A stretch of DNA of 64,000 nt, from positions 3,844,001 to 3,908,000 of the forward strand of contig NZ_CP147913.1 in assembly GCF_037414475.1 (NCBI RefSeq), read 5' to 3'. Each line of letters starts with the position of its first letter. Within the stretch, counting starts at the first letter, position 1. The notes under the pieces were generated by a model. That model saw only the letters and a list, made by a program, of their open reading frames with translations. It made no database searches and had not been told where the DNA came from. The stretch comes from Myxococcus stipitatus (GTDB lineage Bacteria; Myxococcota; Myxococcia; Myxococcales; Myxococcaceae). The position numbers were made by a program, and so were the translations under genes. Shown here piece after piece: positions 20,401 to 28,556 of this stretch.

Positions 20401-22162
20401 CGTAGGCCTTGCCCGACAGCGTCGTCGCGCGCACCGCCAGCATCGCCTCGCCGCCCTTGGCCACCACCGCGTCCGAATACCGCGCGAGCCCCAGCACCTC
20501 CACCTTCGACAGGAAGAAGGCCGTCGTGGAGTTGGCGAACGTCTCCTGGTCATCCCGCGCGCGCACGGTGAGCGAGTAGCGATACGGCAGCCTGTCCTCC
20601 CCCGCCTTCAGCTCCGGCACCGCGATTTCGATGCGCGCCTCGCCGCTCGCGTCGAAGGCCGAAGCGGAGGACCACGGGTCCTCGCTCGCGCCGCGCTCCG
20701 AGACGGAGGAGTACAGGCGCTCGGGCACGCTCAGCTTGCCCTCGTTGGTGGACTGCGAGCCGTACGTCACGTCGCTGCCCTGCCCGCCCTTGCCGGAGTC
20801 ATCCACCCACGCGGGCGCGTCCAGCAGCGTGCGGTAGAGGAACACCTCGTACTTCGCGCCCGCGGGCACGCCACCCGCGTAGCGCCGCGCGCGCACCGTC
20901 ACGCGCAGATTCTGGCCCGGCACCACCGTCTCCGACTCGGGCTCCGCCTCCAGGTAGAACGTGGGCTTCACGTAGTCCTGCACGCGCGCCTCGCCCTGGT
21001 GCGGCTGTCCATCCAGCTCCGCCTCCACGCGCATCACACCCGTGCCCAGGTCCTCGGGCACCTTGAGCGTGCCGTGGAAGGCGCCGAACTCATCCACCGC
21101 CACGCGCGTGGTGAGGGCGCGGCCCTCCTGCGAGATGAGCTTCACCGTCACGTCGCGCTTCTTCGGCGTGAACAGGCGCGCCAGGTACGTGTCCGGCTGG
21201 CGCAGCACGCCGCGGAACTTCACCTCGTGGCCCGGCTTGTAGATGGGCCGGTCGCTGTAGATGAACACGTCCGGCGCCACCGCCAGCGTGGAGTAGAAGT
21301 CCGTGTCGACGATGGCCGTGTCGCCGCCCACCGACGCGGTGGCGATGATGCGCGGCTCCGTCACGGACAGGCGCACCTCGCCCTTGTTGTCCGTGGTCCC
21401 CGCGGGGCCCTTGCCCTTGGGCAGATACACCTGCACCTGCGCGCCCACCGCCGGCTTCTGGTCCCGGCCCGCCACGCGCACCAGCACCTCGCCATCCGTC
21501 TGCTTCAGCTGCACCGTCAGGTCGCTCACGACGAGCACCACCTGGCCCTCCACCAACCCCTGCACCAGCTGGAGCACGTACGTGCCCGCGGGCAGCGGCG
21601 CGAGCACCACGCGGCGCTCCTGGAAGCCATAGCCGCCACCACTGGTGTCGAAGCCCGGCACGTTGAAGTCGCGCTCTGCGCCGCCCAGGTCCAGGTTCAG
21701 CCACTGGCTGCGCGCCACCGTGAAGCCCGCCGGCACACCGACCAGCTTCTTGGGGCCCTCGGACACCTTCGCCAACGGCTCGTTGGAGCCCGGCAGGTTC
21801 GGCGCCTGTGGCAGCACGTCGCCCACCGTGTCGCGGAAGCTGGTGTTGAGCGCGCCCAACAGCCACTTGCCCGGCGAGCTCACCGCGTTGACGCCGCGGC
21901 TGAGCGCGCGGCCCGGGTTCGTCATCGTGGGCGGCGTCTGGTACGCGCGGCGCAGGTCGCCCTGCGCGCGGATGAACGCCTCCAGGTTGTCGGGCTTGAG
22001 GACGCGCAGCTCCACCGGCCCCTTGTCCTCGAAGGCCACGTCCACCGCCACCGGCTCACCGCTGACATACGAACGCGGCACCGTGATGTAGAGCGGCTTG
22101 GCCAGGGCCATGCCGGACAGCGCCACCGCCGCCAGTACCGCGAGTCGAGCTACCGTCCTCAT
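17441..22162 (-). CDS. yfaS: bacterial alpha-2-macroglobulin (YfaS-like) with thioester
   Basis: A 1573-residue periplasmic or surface protease trap. The signal peptide (RLAVLAAVALSGMALA) has no lipobox. MG-type beta domains fill the first two thirds: VFIYSDRPIYKPGHEVKFRG is the hallmark MG entry, and YAGGVPAGAKYEVFLYRT follows. The thioester motif CLEQ is intact at 1090-1093 (YPYGCLEQ), followed by the alpha-helical thioester domain (about 1070-1370) and a C-terminal receptor-like domain (DSVPAGFVAL, VGYVLRAQFPGTFSAPPARIEDMY). It should capture an attacking protease through the thioester after bait cleavage. ATGA overlap with the upstream DUF2138 gene shows coupling. Confidence 0.93.
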   Translation of the reverse strand: MRTVARLAVLAAVALSGMALAKPLYITVPRSYVSGEPVAVDVAFEDKGPVELRVLKPDNLEAFIRAQGDLRRAYQTPPTMTNPGRALSRGVNAVSSPGKWLLGALNTSFRDTVGDVLPQAPNLPGSNEPLAKVSEGPKKLVGVPAGFTVARSQWLNLDLGGAERDFNVPGFDTSGGGYGFQERRVVLAPLPAGTYVLQLVQGLVEGQVVLVVSDLTVQLKQTDGEVLVRVAGRDQKPAVGAQVQVYLPKGKGPAGTTDNKGEVRLSVTEPRIIATASVGGDTAIVDTDFYSTLAVAPDVFIYSDRPIYKPGHEVKFRGVLRQPDTYLARLFTPKKRDVTVKLISQEGRALTTRVAVDEFGAFHGTLKVPEDLGTGVMRVEAELDGQPHQGEARVQDYVKPTFYLEAEPESETVVPGQNLRVTVRARRYAGGVPAGAKYEVFLYRTLLDAPAWVDDSGKGGQGSDVTYGSQSTNEGKLSVPERLYSSVSERGASEDPWSSASAFDASGEARIEIAVPELKAGEDRLPYRYSLTVRARDDQETFANSTTAFFLSKVEVLGLARYSDAVVAKGGEAMLAVRATTLSGKAYGVTQGEVEFVLRRADGSEKSLGKRSFTTAADGTHREKVPTSDVGAVLARVTVKDKRGEAWQGEESLLVIGAADEPVAQVPNLTLASLSGTLEPGDTARLVALMPDGWGSGGRDAGPVWVTLSGARLHDTQMVELKGRTLVHSFNVEKRFGGAVYASVAYPTATGRWEERTVSFRVIPRERTLTVELQPRRAEATPLTEQSIDVRVTDHEGKGVVAQLSVGVVDKAVYAIQTEFRPRVLDFFYPPARNNVSNFYSAEFQGYGYGEALARKMAGLPDHAFASIKPPSRQTKDLEKDTAHWDPTVVTDRDGRATVRFTLPSNQTLWVVTAVAADTSGRFGEGTSEFATRGGLNLYAALPQFMREGDEALASVRLSAGEKAPPSQVLDVKLASLGALKADQSQHKVELAKGGEQVVPLTLKATATGAAQLAVDVSGGKDPLKDRKLFQVEPAAVEDFVKVSAWGGGALEVPAAKEATLTSVELVLQPSIVDAALSNVRELLTYPYGCLEQLVSTTVPNVAVYQVLQKGDALAKLDPDTQALLEEARSRSVQGTARILNLSVKGGGFTWFGGYNTPSLPLTLIALDGLAYASEAGLVDRADPRIVESAKWLEAQEGLPPEYEATRAYVLARLDGPKQAARVRALVESAESGDLYPLALAVLAAEKAGIIKEPALQARINTLVKKSSEGFVTLAAYRPGQQMEMSEAFFRFPLRRVGMTAIAAHAASFGSLDVTRARKRILEMLSEPDLSTFDRSTALLHSLWLLERDVKAFKGMTPPEVKGVKGDVKFAPRGMGLVAMLSPGTRTVDVGGFDGVATLQATARTPVAAAGVQAEGMSLQRAYYVLREGGRVKLNAGDTVSQGEEVYVELTMDARGGNAVRSAYYVVEDSVPAGFVALQEDKAFRGPPHALPLAPEALKRRVLDPERATFFFEEPAPWSDSPRTVGYVLRAQFPGTFSAPPARIEDMYVASIHGRTAGDTLKVVPSKKSTGDL

Positions 22163-23775
22163 GACCCGAAACCTCCAGGAACCAACGAATCGCCCCGCAC
22201 GGTGCCGCGCAGGCCCAGGTACGGCAGCGACTCCAGGTCGCGCCGCGCCGCTTCGATTTCAGGGGGCACCGTCTTCGGGATGGGCGCGTTGCGTCCCCCC
22301 CGGACCTCGGACAGATAACCGTCCATCGTCAGGCCGCTGAGCATCCGCCCCAGATTCACCCCCACCACCACCGAGCCGGGCTCACGCAGCCCCGCCACGA
22401 CCGGCCCCGCCGCGTTCAGCAGGCTGGGCTTCTTGCCTTCACACGCCGCGCGCAGCGTGGACAGCTCCGCCTCGCTCGACGCCAGCACCACGTGGTTGCA
22501 CAGCGTCGCCGACACCACCTTGTGCGAGCCCCCCGCGAACAGGACCTGGAGCGACGTCGCGTCCTCCTGCCGTCCCCACACCAGCGACACATCCTGGGGC
22601 AGCGACGAGTCCCCGCGCGGAGTCCACACCACCGCCACCTGCCGCGTGCGCGTGGGGCCCTTGCCGCCCGACTTCCAGAACTCCTTCAGCGTCTCGGTGT
22701 TCAGCGTCTCCGGCAGCTTCAGCTGCACGGCGAGCAACACCGGCGTCTCCTCGGGCACCAGCTTGAGCAGCTCATCCGACAGCGGCGCGGTGTCCAGGTG
22801 CGTGACGCCCTCCTTCAGCTCCCCCGCGATGCCCTTGCCCACCAGCCGGTCTCCCTCCACCGCGAACTGGAGGCGCGTGAGCGGCCCCATCCCCAGCACG
22901 TGCCCCATCAACTGCGAGTCGCGGCCGAGCAGCTCCGTGTAGAGCCCCACCTCCACGTCCACGCCGTCCTCGGGCTCCAGGTCGGGCGACTCCATGCACA
23001 GGCCCTGCAACACCGCGACGGGGTGGCGCGCCAGGACCACGCGGTCCTGCGACTTGCCCGCCCACAGCGTCTGCTCCGCCACCAGCCAGCGCTTCACCTC
23101 GAACCCGTCCGCCACCGACGTGGCCCCGCCACCCGGACACGTCTTCGCCACGAGCGTGCCGCGCCTGGCCACCGCGTCCAGCACGTTGAAGGCCGTGAGC
23201 ATCGACTCCTTCGCCTTGGGGACGATGAACGCGGGAGTGCTCGCGCGCGCATCACCCGCGAACCACATCACGCGGAACGGCGCGTTGCCCAACTTGCCCA
23301 CGAGCAGGTCCAGCACGGCGCCGTTGAAGCCGCCCTTCAGGTCCTCGCCGGTGGAGCCCAGGAACGCGGCCCAACCGCCCACGAAGCCCTTGCCCAGCGG
23401 CTGCGAGAGCTGCGAGCGCAGCCACGTGTTGCGAGCCATCGCGTCGCGCACCTTCGCCGGATGGAGCACGTCCACCCAGAAGGCCTCGGGCGCGGCGTTG
23501 TCCGGCACCGTCATGTCCGCCGTGGTCGGCTCGGGCATGCCCTCCACCTGCGCCTCGCTCGCCGACTTGCCGCCGGTGCCCGAGATGAGCGGAACGCTCA
23601 GGCCGTCATCCGAATCGGACGACCCCGAGCGGCGGCCCAGCAGGAACGCGCCCACGGCCACCACGGCGACGACGACAACCACACCCACGAGCAGCCCCTT
23701 GTTGGGACCGCCTCGCTGAGGAGGTGGGCTCGCCGCGGGGGGCGGGCCCGGGGGAGGGCTCGACGGAGATGTCAT
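22159..23775 (-). CDS. DUF2138-type membrane-anchored protein (YfaA-like)
   Basis: A 538-residue protein with a Pro/Ser-rich cytosolic N-terminus (1-25), one transmembrane helix (KGLLVGVVVVVAVVAVGAFLLG, about 28-49) and a large periplasmic domain. I assign it to the DUF2138/YfaA family mainly from its place beside the alpha-2-macroglobulin and DUF1175 genes, supported by DVLHPAKVRDAMARNTWLRSQLSQ. Function is unknown in any organism to my knowledge. Start at 23775 uses the ATG that overlaps the upstream stop (ATGA), preferred over an ATG 21 codons earlier. No catalytic motif is visible, so a structural or docking role for the macroglobulin is possible. Confidence 0.75.
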   Translation of the reverse strand: MTSPSSPPPGPPPAASPPPQRGGPNKGLLVGVVVVVAVVAVGAFLLGRRSGSSDSDDGLSVPLISGTGGKSASEAQVEGMPEPTTADMTVPDNAAPEAFWVDVLHPAKVRDAMARNTWLRSQLSQPLGKGFVGGWAAFLGSTGEDLKGGFNGAVLDLLVGKLGNAPFRVMWFAGDARASTPAFIVPKAKESMLTAFNVLDAVARRGTLVAKTCPGGGATSVADGFEVKRWLVAEQTLWAGKSQDRVVLARHPVAVLQGLCMESPDLEPEDGVDVEVGLYTELLGRDSQLMGHVLGMGPLTRLQFAVEGDRLVGKGIAGELKEGVTHLDTAPLSDELLKLVPEETPVLLAVQLKLPETLNTETLKEFWKSGGKGPTRTRQVAVVWTPRGDSSLPQDVSLVWGRQEDATSLQVLFAGGSHKVVSATLCNHVVLASSEAELSTLRAACEGKKPSLLNAAGPVVAGLREPGSVVVGVNLGRMLSGLTMDGYLSEVRGGRNAPIPKTVPPEIEAARRDLESLPYLGLRGTVRGDSLVPGGFGS

Positions 23776-24362
23776 GGCATCCATTCCTTGAAACGATAGA
23801 AGCCGAGGAACGCGCTGTTCGCGGGCACCGGACGCCACTCTCGAGGCGCCTCGTCGGCGAGATTGTGGAGGAGCCCGGTGCGCACCGCGGCGCCCTTCTC
23901 CCCCGGGTGATAGACGACACGCGCGGGTGCATGCGCCCGGTCCTCGGGGCGCACCACCAGCATGAGATGGAAGATGGGGCCGGAGTCCTGCTCCCGGCGG
24001 AAGGCCACCACGTCCCCGGTGCGCACGCGCTCACGCGTGGCCTCGTCCCGGCCCAACGGCACCAGGCTGTGCTGCAACAGCGTCTCCGCGTCCGCGAAGT
24101 CCGAGGGCTTGCCCTGGGCGTCCAACCACAGCGGTGAAGACAGACGCTCGGGGGCGATGTTCTTGTAGGCGGCGCGGAACACGAAGCGGATGAGGCCCGC
24201 GCAGTCGCGCTGGTCCGGGTGCCACGCCGCGTCCTGCTTCTTCACCTGCGCGAGCGCCAGCTGCGCCACCTGCCGCCTCAGCAGCACGTCGCGCGACTGG
24301 GGCGCGGGCGCGACCGGGGCCGAGGCCTCCAGGAACAGGAGCAGGGAGAGAGCGGCGAGCAT
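23772..24362 (-). CDS. DUF1175 (YfaT-like) secreted protein with NlpC/P60-like motifs
   Basis: A 196-residue exported protein. The N-terminus (LAALSLLLFLEASA) is a signal peptide. The body matches DUF1175 by context and by RDCAGLIRFVFRAAYKN. Seen directly: Cys54 in DCAGL at the start of a helix, RTGDVVAF (114-121) preceding a beta strand, His132 in IFHLMLVV and His152 in VVYHPGE. The order D-C-[AS]-G-L, GD-hydrophobic-F, H, H is that of NlpC/P60 cysteine peptidases, which cut peptidoglycan stem peptides. This family link is my inference. Start at 24362 lies 34 bases after the DUF2135 stop, and the stop overlaps the next gene as ATGA. Confidence 0.8.
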   Translation of the reverse strand: MLAALSLLLFLEASAPVAPAPQSRDVLLRRQVAQLALAQVKKQDAAWHPDQRDCAGLIRFVFRAAYKNIAPERLSSPLWLDAQGKPSDFADAETLLQHSLVPLGRDEATRERVRTGDVVAFRREQDSGPIFHLMLVVRPEDRAHAPARVVYHPGEKGAAVRTGLLHNLADEAPREWRPVPANSAFLGFYRFKEWMP

Positions 24363-24396
24363 GGCGTGGGGACCCGGGCGCGAGACGTGAAGCGCG

Positions 24397-25290
24397 TCAG
24401 TACTCGCCGCCGCCGTCGCCGTTGGACTGGAGCTCCTTGAGGGCCGCGTCCAGGTTGTTGGGCCAGTTGGCGCGCGTGGGCTTCGGGTCCTGCGAGGGAA
24501 CGTAGACCTCCGCCTGACCGTCCCCCAGGATGTTCACCCACGCGAGCACGCGCGTGGTGCCCGGCGTGGCCAGGGGGATGCGCACCATGCGGCGGACCTC
24601 CTGCGGCGTGCCCTCGAAGAGCGAGAGGTTGAGCGTGGCCACGGTGTGGGCCTTGTCGCCGCTGGGCCAGTAGTTGGTCGCCACCAGGTAGACGCCCTTG
24701 GGGGGCGCGCGGTGGATGTAGAGGTACGGGCCATACGCGGGCTGGTCGAAGTCACCGCCCTGCGAGTTGAGGAAGAAGGTGCCACCCGAGGGGCTGGACG
24801 TGTCGGCCCAGTACACGTGCGCCATGTTCGAGATTTGCAGCGCCGAGTCCTTCACGCTGGAGTCGGTGGGCTCGTAGACGTGCAGGTCCGTGTACACGCC
24901 GTCCGTGTCGCTGGTGAGGATGACCTTGAAGGGGACGGGGGGAATCTGCGCGTAGCTGGTGGACTGCGCGCGCGCGGTGCCGGCCTGGTTGGTGGCCATC
25001 ACCGTGACGATGTTCTTGCCGCTGGCCGCGGGGAACTTGCGGCTGAAGCGCCCGTTGAAGGTGCGCATCAGGTAGCGGTCGCCGTTGATGGAGACGACCA
25101 CCGGGTCGATGGTGTTGTCGCTGAGGGTGCCCTCGACCAGCAGCATCCGGTCCACCGTCCACCCTCCGGTGGGGGCGCTCAGACGCACGGTGGGCAGCGT
25201 CTTGCCCTTGCCGATGGGGACGCCCTGCTGGCGCGGGTTGGCGGCTGGCGGCGTCTGCGACAGCAGCAGGGCAAGGATGACGGAAAGCAT
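24397..25290 (-). CDS. DUF2135 (YfaP-like) secreted protein
   Basis: First gene of the alpha-2-macroglobulin operon, 297 residues. A signal peptide ([15 protein letters not shown]) is followed by an Ig-like domain (about 35-125, [21 protein letters not shown]) and the DUF2135 domain (about 135-250: [57 protein letters not shown]). This resembles YfaP of the E. coli yfa locus; its biochemical role is not known. ATG at 25290 is preceded by AAGGAAG and chosen because it opens the signal peptide. The C-terminal tail is Gly/Asp-rich. The operon promoter should lie in 25291-25529. Confidence 0.83.
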   Translation of the reverse strand: MLSVILALLLSQTPPAANPRQQGVPIGKGKTLPTVRLSAPTGGWTVDRMLLVEGTLSDNTIDPVVVSINGDRYLMRTFNGRFSRKFPAASGKNIVTVMATNQAGTARAQSTSYAQIPPVPFKVILTSDTDGVYTDLHVYEPTDSSVKDSALQISNMAHVYWADTSSPSGGTFFLNSQGGDFDQPAYGPYLYIHRAPPKGVYLVATNYWPSGDKAHTVATLNLSLFEGTPQEVRRMVRIPLATPGTTRVLAWVNILGDGQAEVYVPSQDPKPTRANWPNNLDAALKELQSNGDGGGEY

Positions 25291-25529
25291 CGCGCTTCCT
25301 TGAAAGAGAAAGGGGTCCAGCCTTGGAGCCGGAGTGGGCGAGACTGCGCCCGATACGCCTTCCTTTTCAAGTCGCCTGCCAATCGTCAATAGGGGCGGAA
25401 CCCCGCGAAATCACGGTGCAGCGAGCGGCTTGGCGTGGGCCACAAGACACGTGGATGAAGCGGGGGCGAGGGCGGCCTGCCGCGATTAGAGTCCCGCCAG
25501 ACTCGCGATTCGAGACAGGGGGGCAGGAC

Positions 25530-25913
25530 ATGATTCAAGGGCTTGATCACATCCAACTCGCGATGCCTCGGGGAGAGGAGCCGAGGGCGCGTGTTTTCTA
25601 CGGAGACCTGCTCGGGTTGCGCGAGGTGCCCAAGCCCCCGGAGCTGGCGAAACGAGGGGGCCTCTGGTTCGAGCTGGCGGATGGCCGGGGCCTCCACCTG
25701 GGCGTGGAGGAGCCGTTCCTTCCAGCGAAGAAGGCGCATCCCGGCTTTCGGGTGACGCAGCTGGATGCGCTGGGTGCGCGGCTGCTCGGCGCCGAATGCG
25801 TGGTGACCTGGGACGCCTCGGTGCCGGGGGTTCGCCGGTTCCACAGCGCGGACCCCTTCGGTAACCGGTTGGAGTTCCAGGAGCAGCCGAGCGGCGGCAC
25901 GTCTGCCTCGTAG
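25530..25913 (+). CDS. VOC/glyoxalase-family protein
   Basis: A 127-residue protein of the vicinal-oxygen-chelate fold. It shows the two beta-alpha-beta-beta-beta halves: IQGLDHIQLAMP with the first metal-ligand His, YGDLLGLREVPKP, LHLGVEEPF, then GFRVTQLDALGARL and DPFGNRLEFQEQP with the last Glu ligand. Members are glyoxalases, dioxygenases or drug-resistance proteins, and the reaction here cannot be named. ATG at 25530 follows a G-rich ribosome binding site (GGGGGGCAGGAC). Divergent from the alpha-2-macroglobulin operon across 239 bases. Confidence 0.85.
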   Translation: MIQGLDHIQLAMPRGEEPRARVFYGDLLGLREVPKPPELAKRGGLWFELADGRGLHLGVEEPFLPAKKAHPGFRVTQLDALGARLLGAECVVTWDASVPGVRRFHSADPFGNRLEFQEQPSGGTSAS

Positions 25914-25973
25914 GTGGCGGCGAAGGACGGAGTCGGCCGTTGCCTGACTGAAGCGCCCCGGTAAGCTCCTTCC

Positions 25974-26456
25974 ATGCGCATCAGGAGAGCCGAAGCCGGT
26001 GATGCCCCTGGAATCATCGCCATCCTCATCCCCACCCTTCGCGAAGGCACGACGTACGCGCTCGACGCGAACATGAGCGAAGCGGATGCGCTGGCGTATT
26101 GGTTCGGGCCGGACAAGGAGACGTTCGTCGCGGAGGAGGACGGCGTCATTGTCGGCACCTACTACATCCGTCCGAACCAGGCCGGTGGCGGGCGGCACGT
26201 CTGCAACTGTGGCTACATGACGAGCAGGGCCGCGACGGGCCGTGGCGTCGCGCGCGGCATGTGCGCGCACTCCCTGGAGCACGCTCGCACGCGCGGCTAT
26301 CGCGCCATGCAGTTCAACTTCGTCGTCAGCACGAACGAACGCGCCGTGAAACTCTGGCAGGCGATGGGCTTCGAAATCGTCGGGCGTCTCCCGCTCGCGT
26401 TCCACCATCCCACCGCGGGTGATGTCGACGCGTTCGTGATGTACCAGCGGCTCTGA
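25974..26456 (+). CDS. GNAT family N-acetyltransferase
   Basis: A 160-residue acetyl-CoA-dependent acetyltransferase. It opens directly into strand 1 (MRIRRAEAGDAPGIIAIL). Motif A is GYMTSRAATGRGVARGM with the pyrophosphate-binding [RQ]-x-x-G-x-[GA] pattern. The last part (STNERAVKLWQAMGFEIVGRLPLAF) is the typical GNAT ending with the Asn/Tyr region. The acceptor substrate is unknown; relatives acetylate small amines or antibiotics. It lies 60 bases after the VOC gene on the same strand and may be cotranscribed. Confidence 0.87.
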   Translation: MRIRRAEAGDAPGIIAILIPTLREGTTYALDANMSEADALAYWFGPDKETFVAEEDGVIVGTYYIRPNQAGGGRHVCNCGYMTSRAATGRGVARGMCAHSLEHARTRGYRAMQFNFVVSTNERAVKLWQAMGFEIVGRLPLAFHHPTAGDVDAFVMYQRL

Positions 26457-26492
26457 CGCCCGTTCGCCCCAGGCCGCTGCCTCCGGCGGGAG

Positions 26493-27884
26493 TCACGCCT
26501 CGGTCACGTCGTGGAGCTTCCAGGAGCCATCGAGGCTCGCGGGCTCGGGGCCGTAGATGCGGAAGTAGAGGAAGAAGCCCGTGCCCGGGGCGGTCTGGAG
26601 CCACTGTTGTTCCTTGCCAGCGGGGGGCGTGGGTCCGAAGAAGAGCTCCACGGAGCCATCCGGACCGGGTTGGAAGCGGGTCTGGAGCGAGCCGAGCACG
26701 GCCTTGTCCTGGGGCGTCTGGACTTGAGAGCGCGTCCTGGCGTCGTAGGCGGTGACGGACCAGAACATCTTCGCGGGGACGGGCTGAGGGACGACGAGCT
26801 TGTAGTTCTTGCCGCCGTCCAGGTAGGCGCCGCGCTGGTCGCGTGCGACAAGGAAGTAGATGGAGCCGCCGCCCGCCTGCCGTCGGAACATGGCGGGTGA
26901 GGCGACGATGGCCTGGACGAACCAGCGGTCCCGGGCCTGGAGGTCCAGGTACTCGGGCGTCTCGAAGTTGGCGTCATCGACAACCAGGCCAAGCCACTCC
27001 CAGCGCCGCCCTGCCCAGACGACGCGGTCGGGGCGTTGGCTGGCGAAGCCCTCGACGCGCATCTGCTCCAGGGCGAAGCCCGCGGCGCGCTCCAGGATGG
27101 CCCGCATGCGCTCATCGGGGGTGAAGGGTTTGCCCTTGGAGATGCCCAGCGCGGCGAGCGCGCCGTACATGGGGCGGAACTCCTCCAGCACGGGTTCGTC
27201 GTTGATGATGGAATGGAGCCGGCGCCAATACTCGAGAGTGTTCTCCCAGCGCAGCGGGGTGGCATCGAGCGCGCGGGTGGTGCCGTCGATGTAGGGGAGC
27301 ACCGCGGCGGGATTCGAGAGGGGATGGACCTTCACCTTGCGGAGTGCCTCCAGGGCGCCGGCGACATCACCGCCGATGGGGAGCGCGCGGATGGCGATGA
27401 GGACCTTGTACGTCTGGGAGCGGGCGACGTGATGGCCTGGGGGCGTGATGCCCGAGAAGCCGGGAGGGAGCACCAGGTACTTGCCGCCCTTGCCGGCATC
27501 GGGGCCGGGGATGCCCATGTCGACGACCCAGCGCTGGTGGTGGTCATTGATGAGCGCGATGTAGGGGCCGGGAGGGACGTCGATGACGACGGGGCCCATG
27601 GCCTTCAAGTCGAGCGCGCCGGAGACGTAGGGCGTATCCGAGTTCGCGGTGAAGGCGACGTGGCGAGGGCCCACGGCGAGCAACATGAGGGCCTTGCCGT
27701 CTTCGATGCCGGCCTCGCGGTTGCCGTTGAAGATGCCCTCCATGGAGACGGTGGGATAGAAGAAGCGATAGGTCTCCACTGCGCGCTGGAAGTCCTGCTC
27801 GTCGTAGATGCTCCTCGCGGCCTCGGGCGTGGGGTAGTGGTGCTCGAAGGCGTGGTGCTCGGTGCCTGGAATCTGAAGGGCCAT
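26493..27884 (-). CDS. DUF1254/DUF1214 protein
   Basis: A 463-residue protein with an N-terminal DUF1254 part (AYFHxxYPT-like start, YRFFYPTVSMEG, NSDTPYVSGALDLKAMGPVVIDVPPGPYIALINDHHQRWVVDMG) and a C-terminal DUF1214 part (about 355-455: NYKLVVPQPVPAKMFWSVTAYDARTRS, GSLQTRFQPGPDGSVELFFGP, WLQTAPGTGFFLYFRIYGPE). Members are widespread and often exported, but here no signal peptide is seen after the ATG at 27884. Function is not established. The start is preceded by GACGACTC, a weak ribosome binding site; an ATG 11 codons upstream is an alternative. Confidence 0.85.
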   Translation of the reverse strand: MALQIPGTEHHAFEHHYPTPEAARSIYDEQDFQRAVETYRFFYPTVSMEGIFNGNREAGIEDGKALMLLAVGPRHVAFTANSDTPYVSGALDLKAMGPVVIDVPPGPYIALINDHHQRWVVDMGIPGPDAGKGGKYLVLPPGFSGITPPGHHVARSQTYKVLIAIRALPIGGDVAGALEALRKVKVHPLSNPAAVLPYIDGTTRALDATPLRWENTLEYWRRLHSIINDEPVLEEFRPMYGALAALGISKGKPFTPDERMRAILERAAGFALEQMRVEGFASQRPDRVVWAGRRWEWLGLVVDDANFETPEYLDLQARDRWFVQAIVASPAMFRRQAGGGSIYFLVARDQRGAYLDGGKNYKLVVPQPVPAKMFWSVTAYDARTRSQVQTPQDKAVLGSLQTRFQPGPDGSVELFFGPTPPAGKEQQWLQTAPGTGFFLYFRIYGPEPASLDGSWKLHDVTEA

Positions 27885-28180
27885 GAGTCGTCGTCCTCGG
27901 GGAGCCTCGGGCCGCACGCTCCCACGCGGCCAAGGGAGCAGGGGTGCTCCAGTCCAAGGGCAAGATGGGGACGGCGCCTCGCCGCGTGCAAGACACGGCT
28001 GAAGGCTCTCAAGCCACCCGGCCCACGCTGCCCGCGCTGCTCACGCTGAACGGATGCGGCGAAACTGTATTCTTTTGTTCGTGGAGCCCGAGCCCCCGAG
28101 GGGAAACCGTGGGTGGCCCGAAGCGCGTGCGGTAACCTGCCACGCCAAGAGACATCACCCCGCAGTCTCCCGAGCCATCC

Positions 28181-28543
28181 ATGCCGACCTTGATTCCCTC
28201 TCCCATGCGCGTGACGGCCGTGGGCAACAAGCCCAAGCTCATCCACGAGTACGTCGGGAAGGCCACCACCAAGACCTCCGACGTCAGCGTCGCTCACATG
28301 ACCAGCCCCGGCGGCTGGCTGGAGCCAGGCCAGACTCCCGAGTTCAAGGAAATCACCCTCGTCCTCGCCGGCGTCCTCCGCGTCGAACACAAGAACGGCT
28401 TCCTCGACGTGCGCGGCGGACAGGCCGTCGTCTGCGAACCCGGCGAATGGGTGCGCTACAGCACCCCCGAAGCCGAGGGCGCTGAATACGTCGCCATCTG
28501 CCTGCCCGCCTTCTCCCCCAGCACCGTCCATCGCGACGAATAG
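28181..28543 (+). CDS. cupin-domain protein
   Basis: A 120-residue single-cupin protein. The double-stranded beta-helix core runs from about 40 to 112, with PGQTPEFKEITLVLAGVLRVEHKNG (cupin motif 1 region, with Glu but without the usual two His) and GGQAVVCEPGEWVRYSTPEAEGAEYVAICLP (motif 2 region). Small cupins act as metal-dependent enzymes, isomerases or effector-binding proteins. The reduced His content makes a classical metal site uncertain. A second in-frame ATG at 28205 is an alternative start. It stands alone between divergent and convergent neighbours. Confidence 0.82.
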   Translation: MPTLIPSPMRVTAVGNKPKLIHEYVGKATTKTSDVSVAHMTSPGGWLEPGQTPEFKEITLVLAGVLRVEHKNGFLDVRGGQAVVCEPGEWVRYSTPEAEGAEYVAICLPAFSPSTVHRDE

Positions 28544-28556
28544 ACGCGCGCCCCAC

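Noticed and set aside
17015..22318. Very long open frames on the plus strand opposite the alpha-2-macroglobulin operon
   Set aside because: They mirror the third-position GC bias of the real minus-strand genes. Their products are His/Arg/Gln-rich with no motif, and they lack ribosome binding sites.
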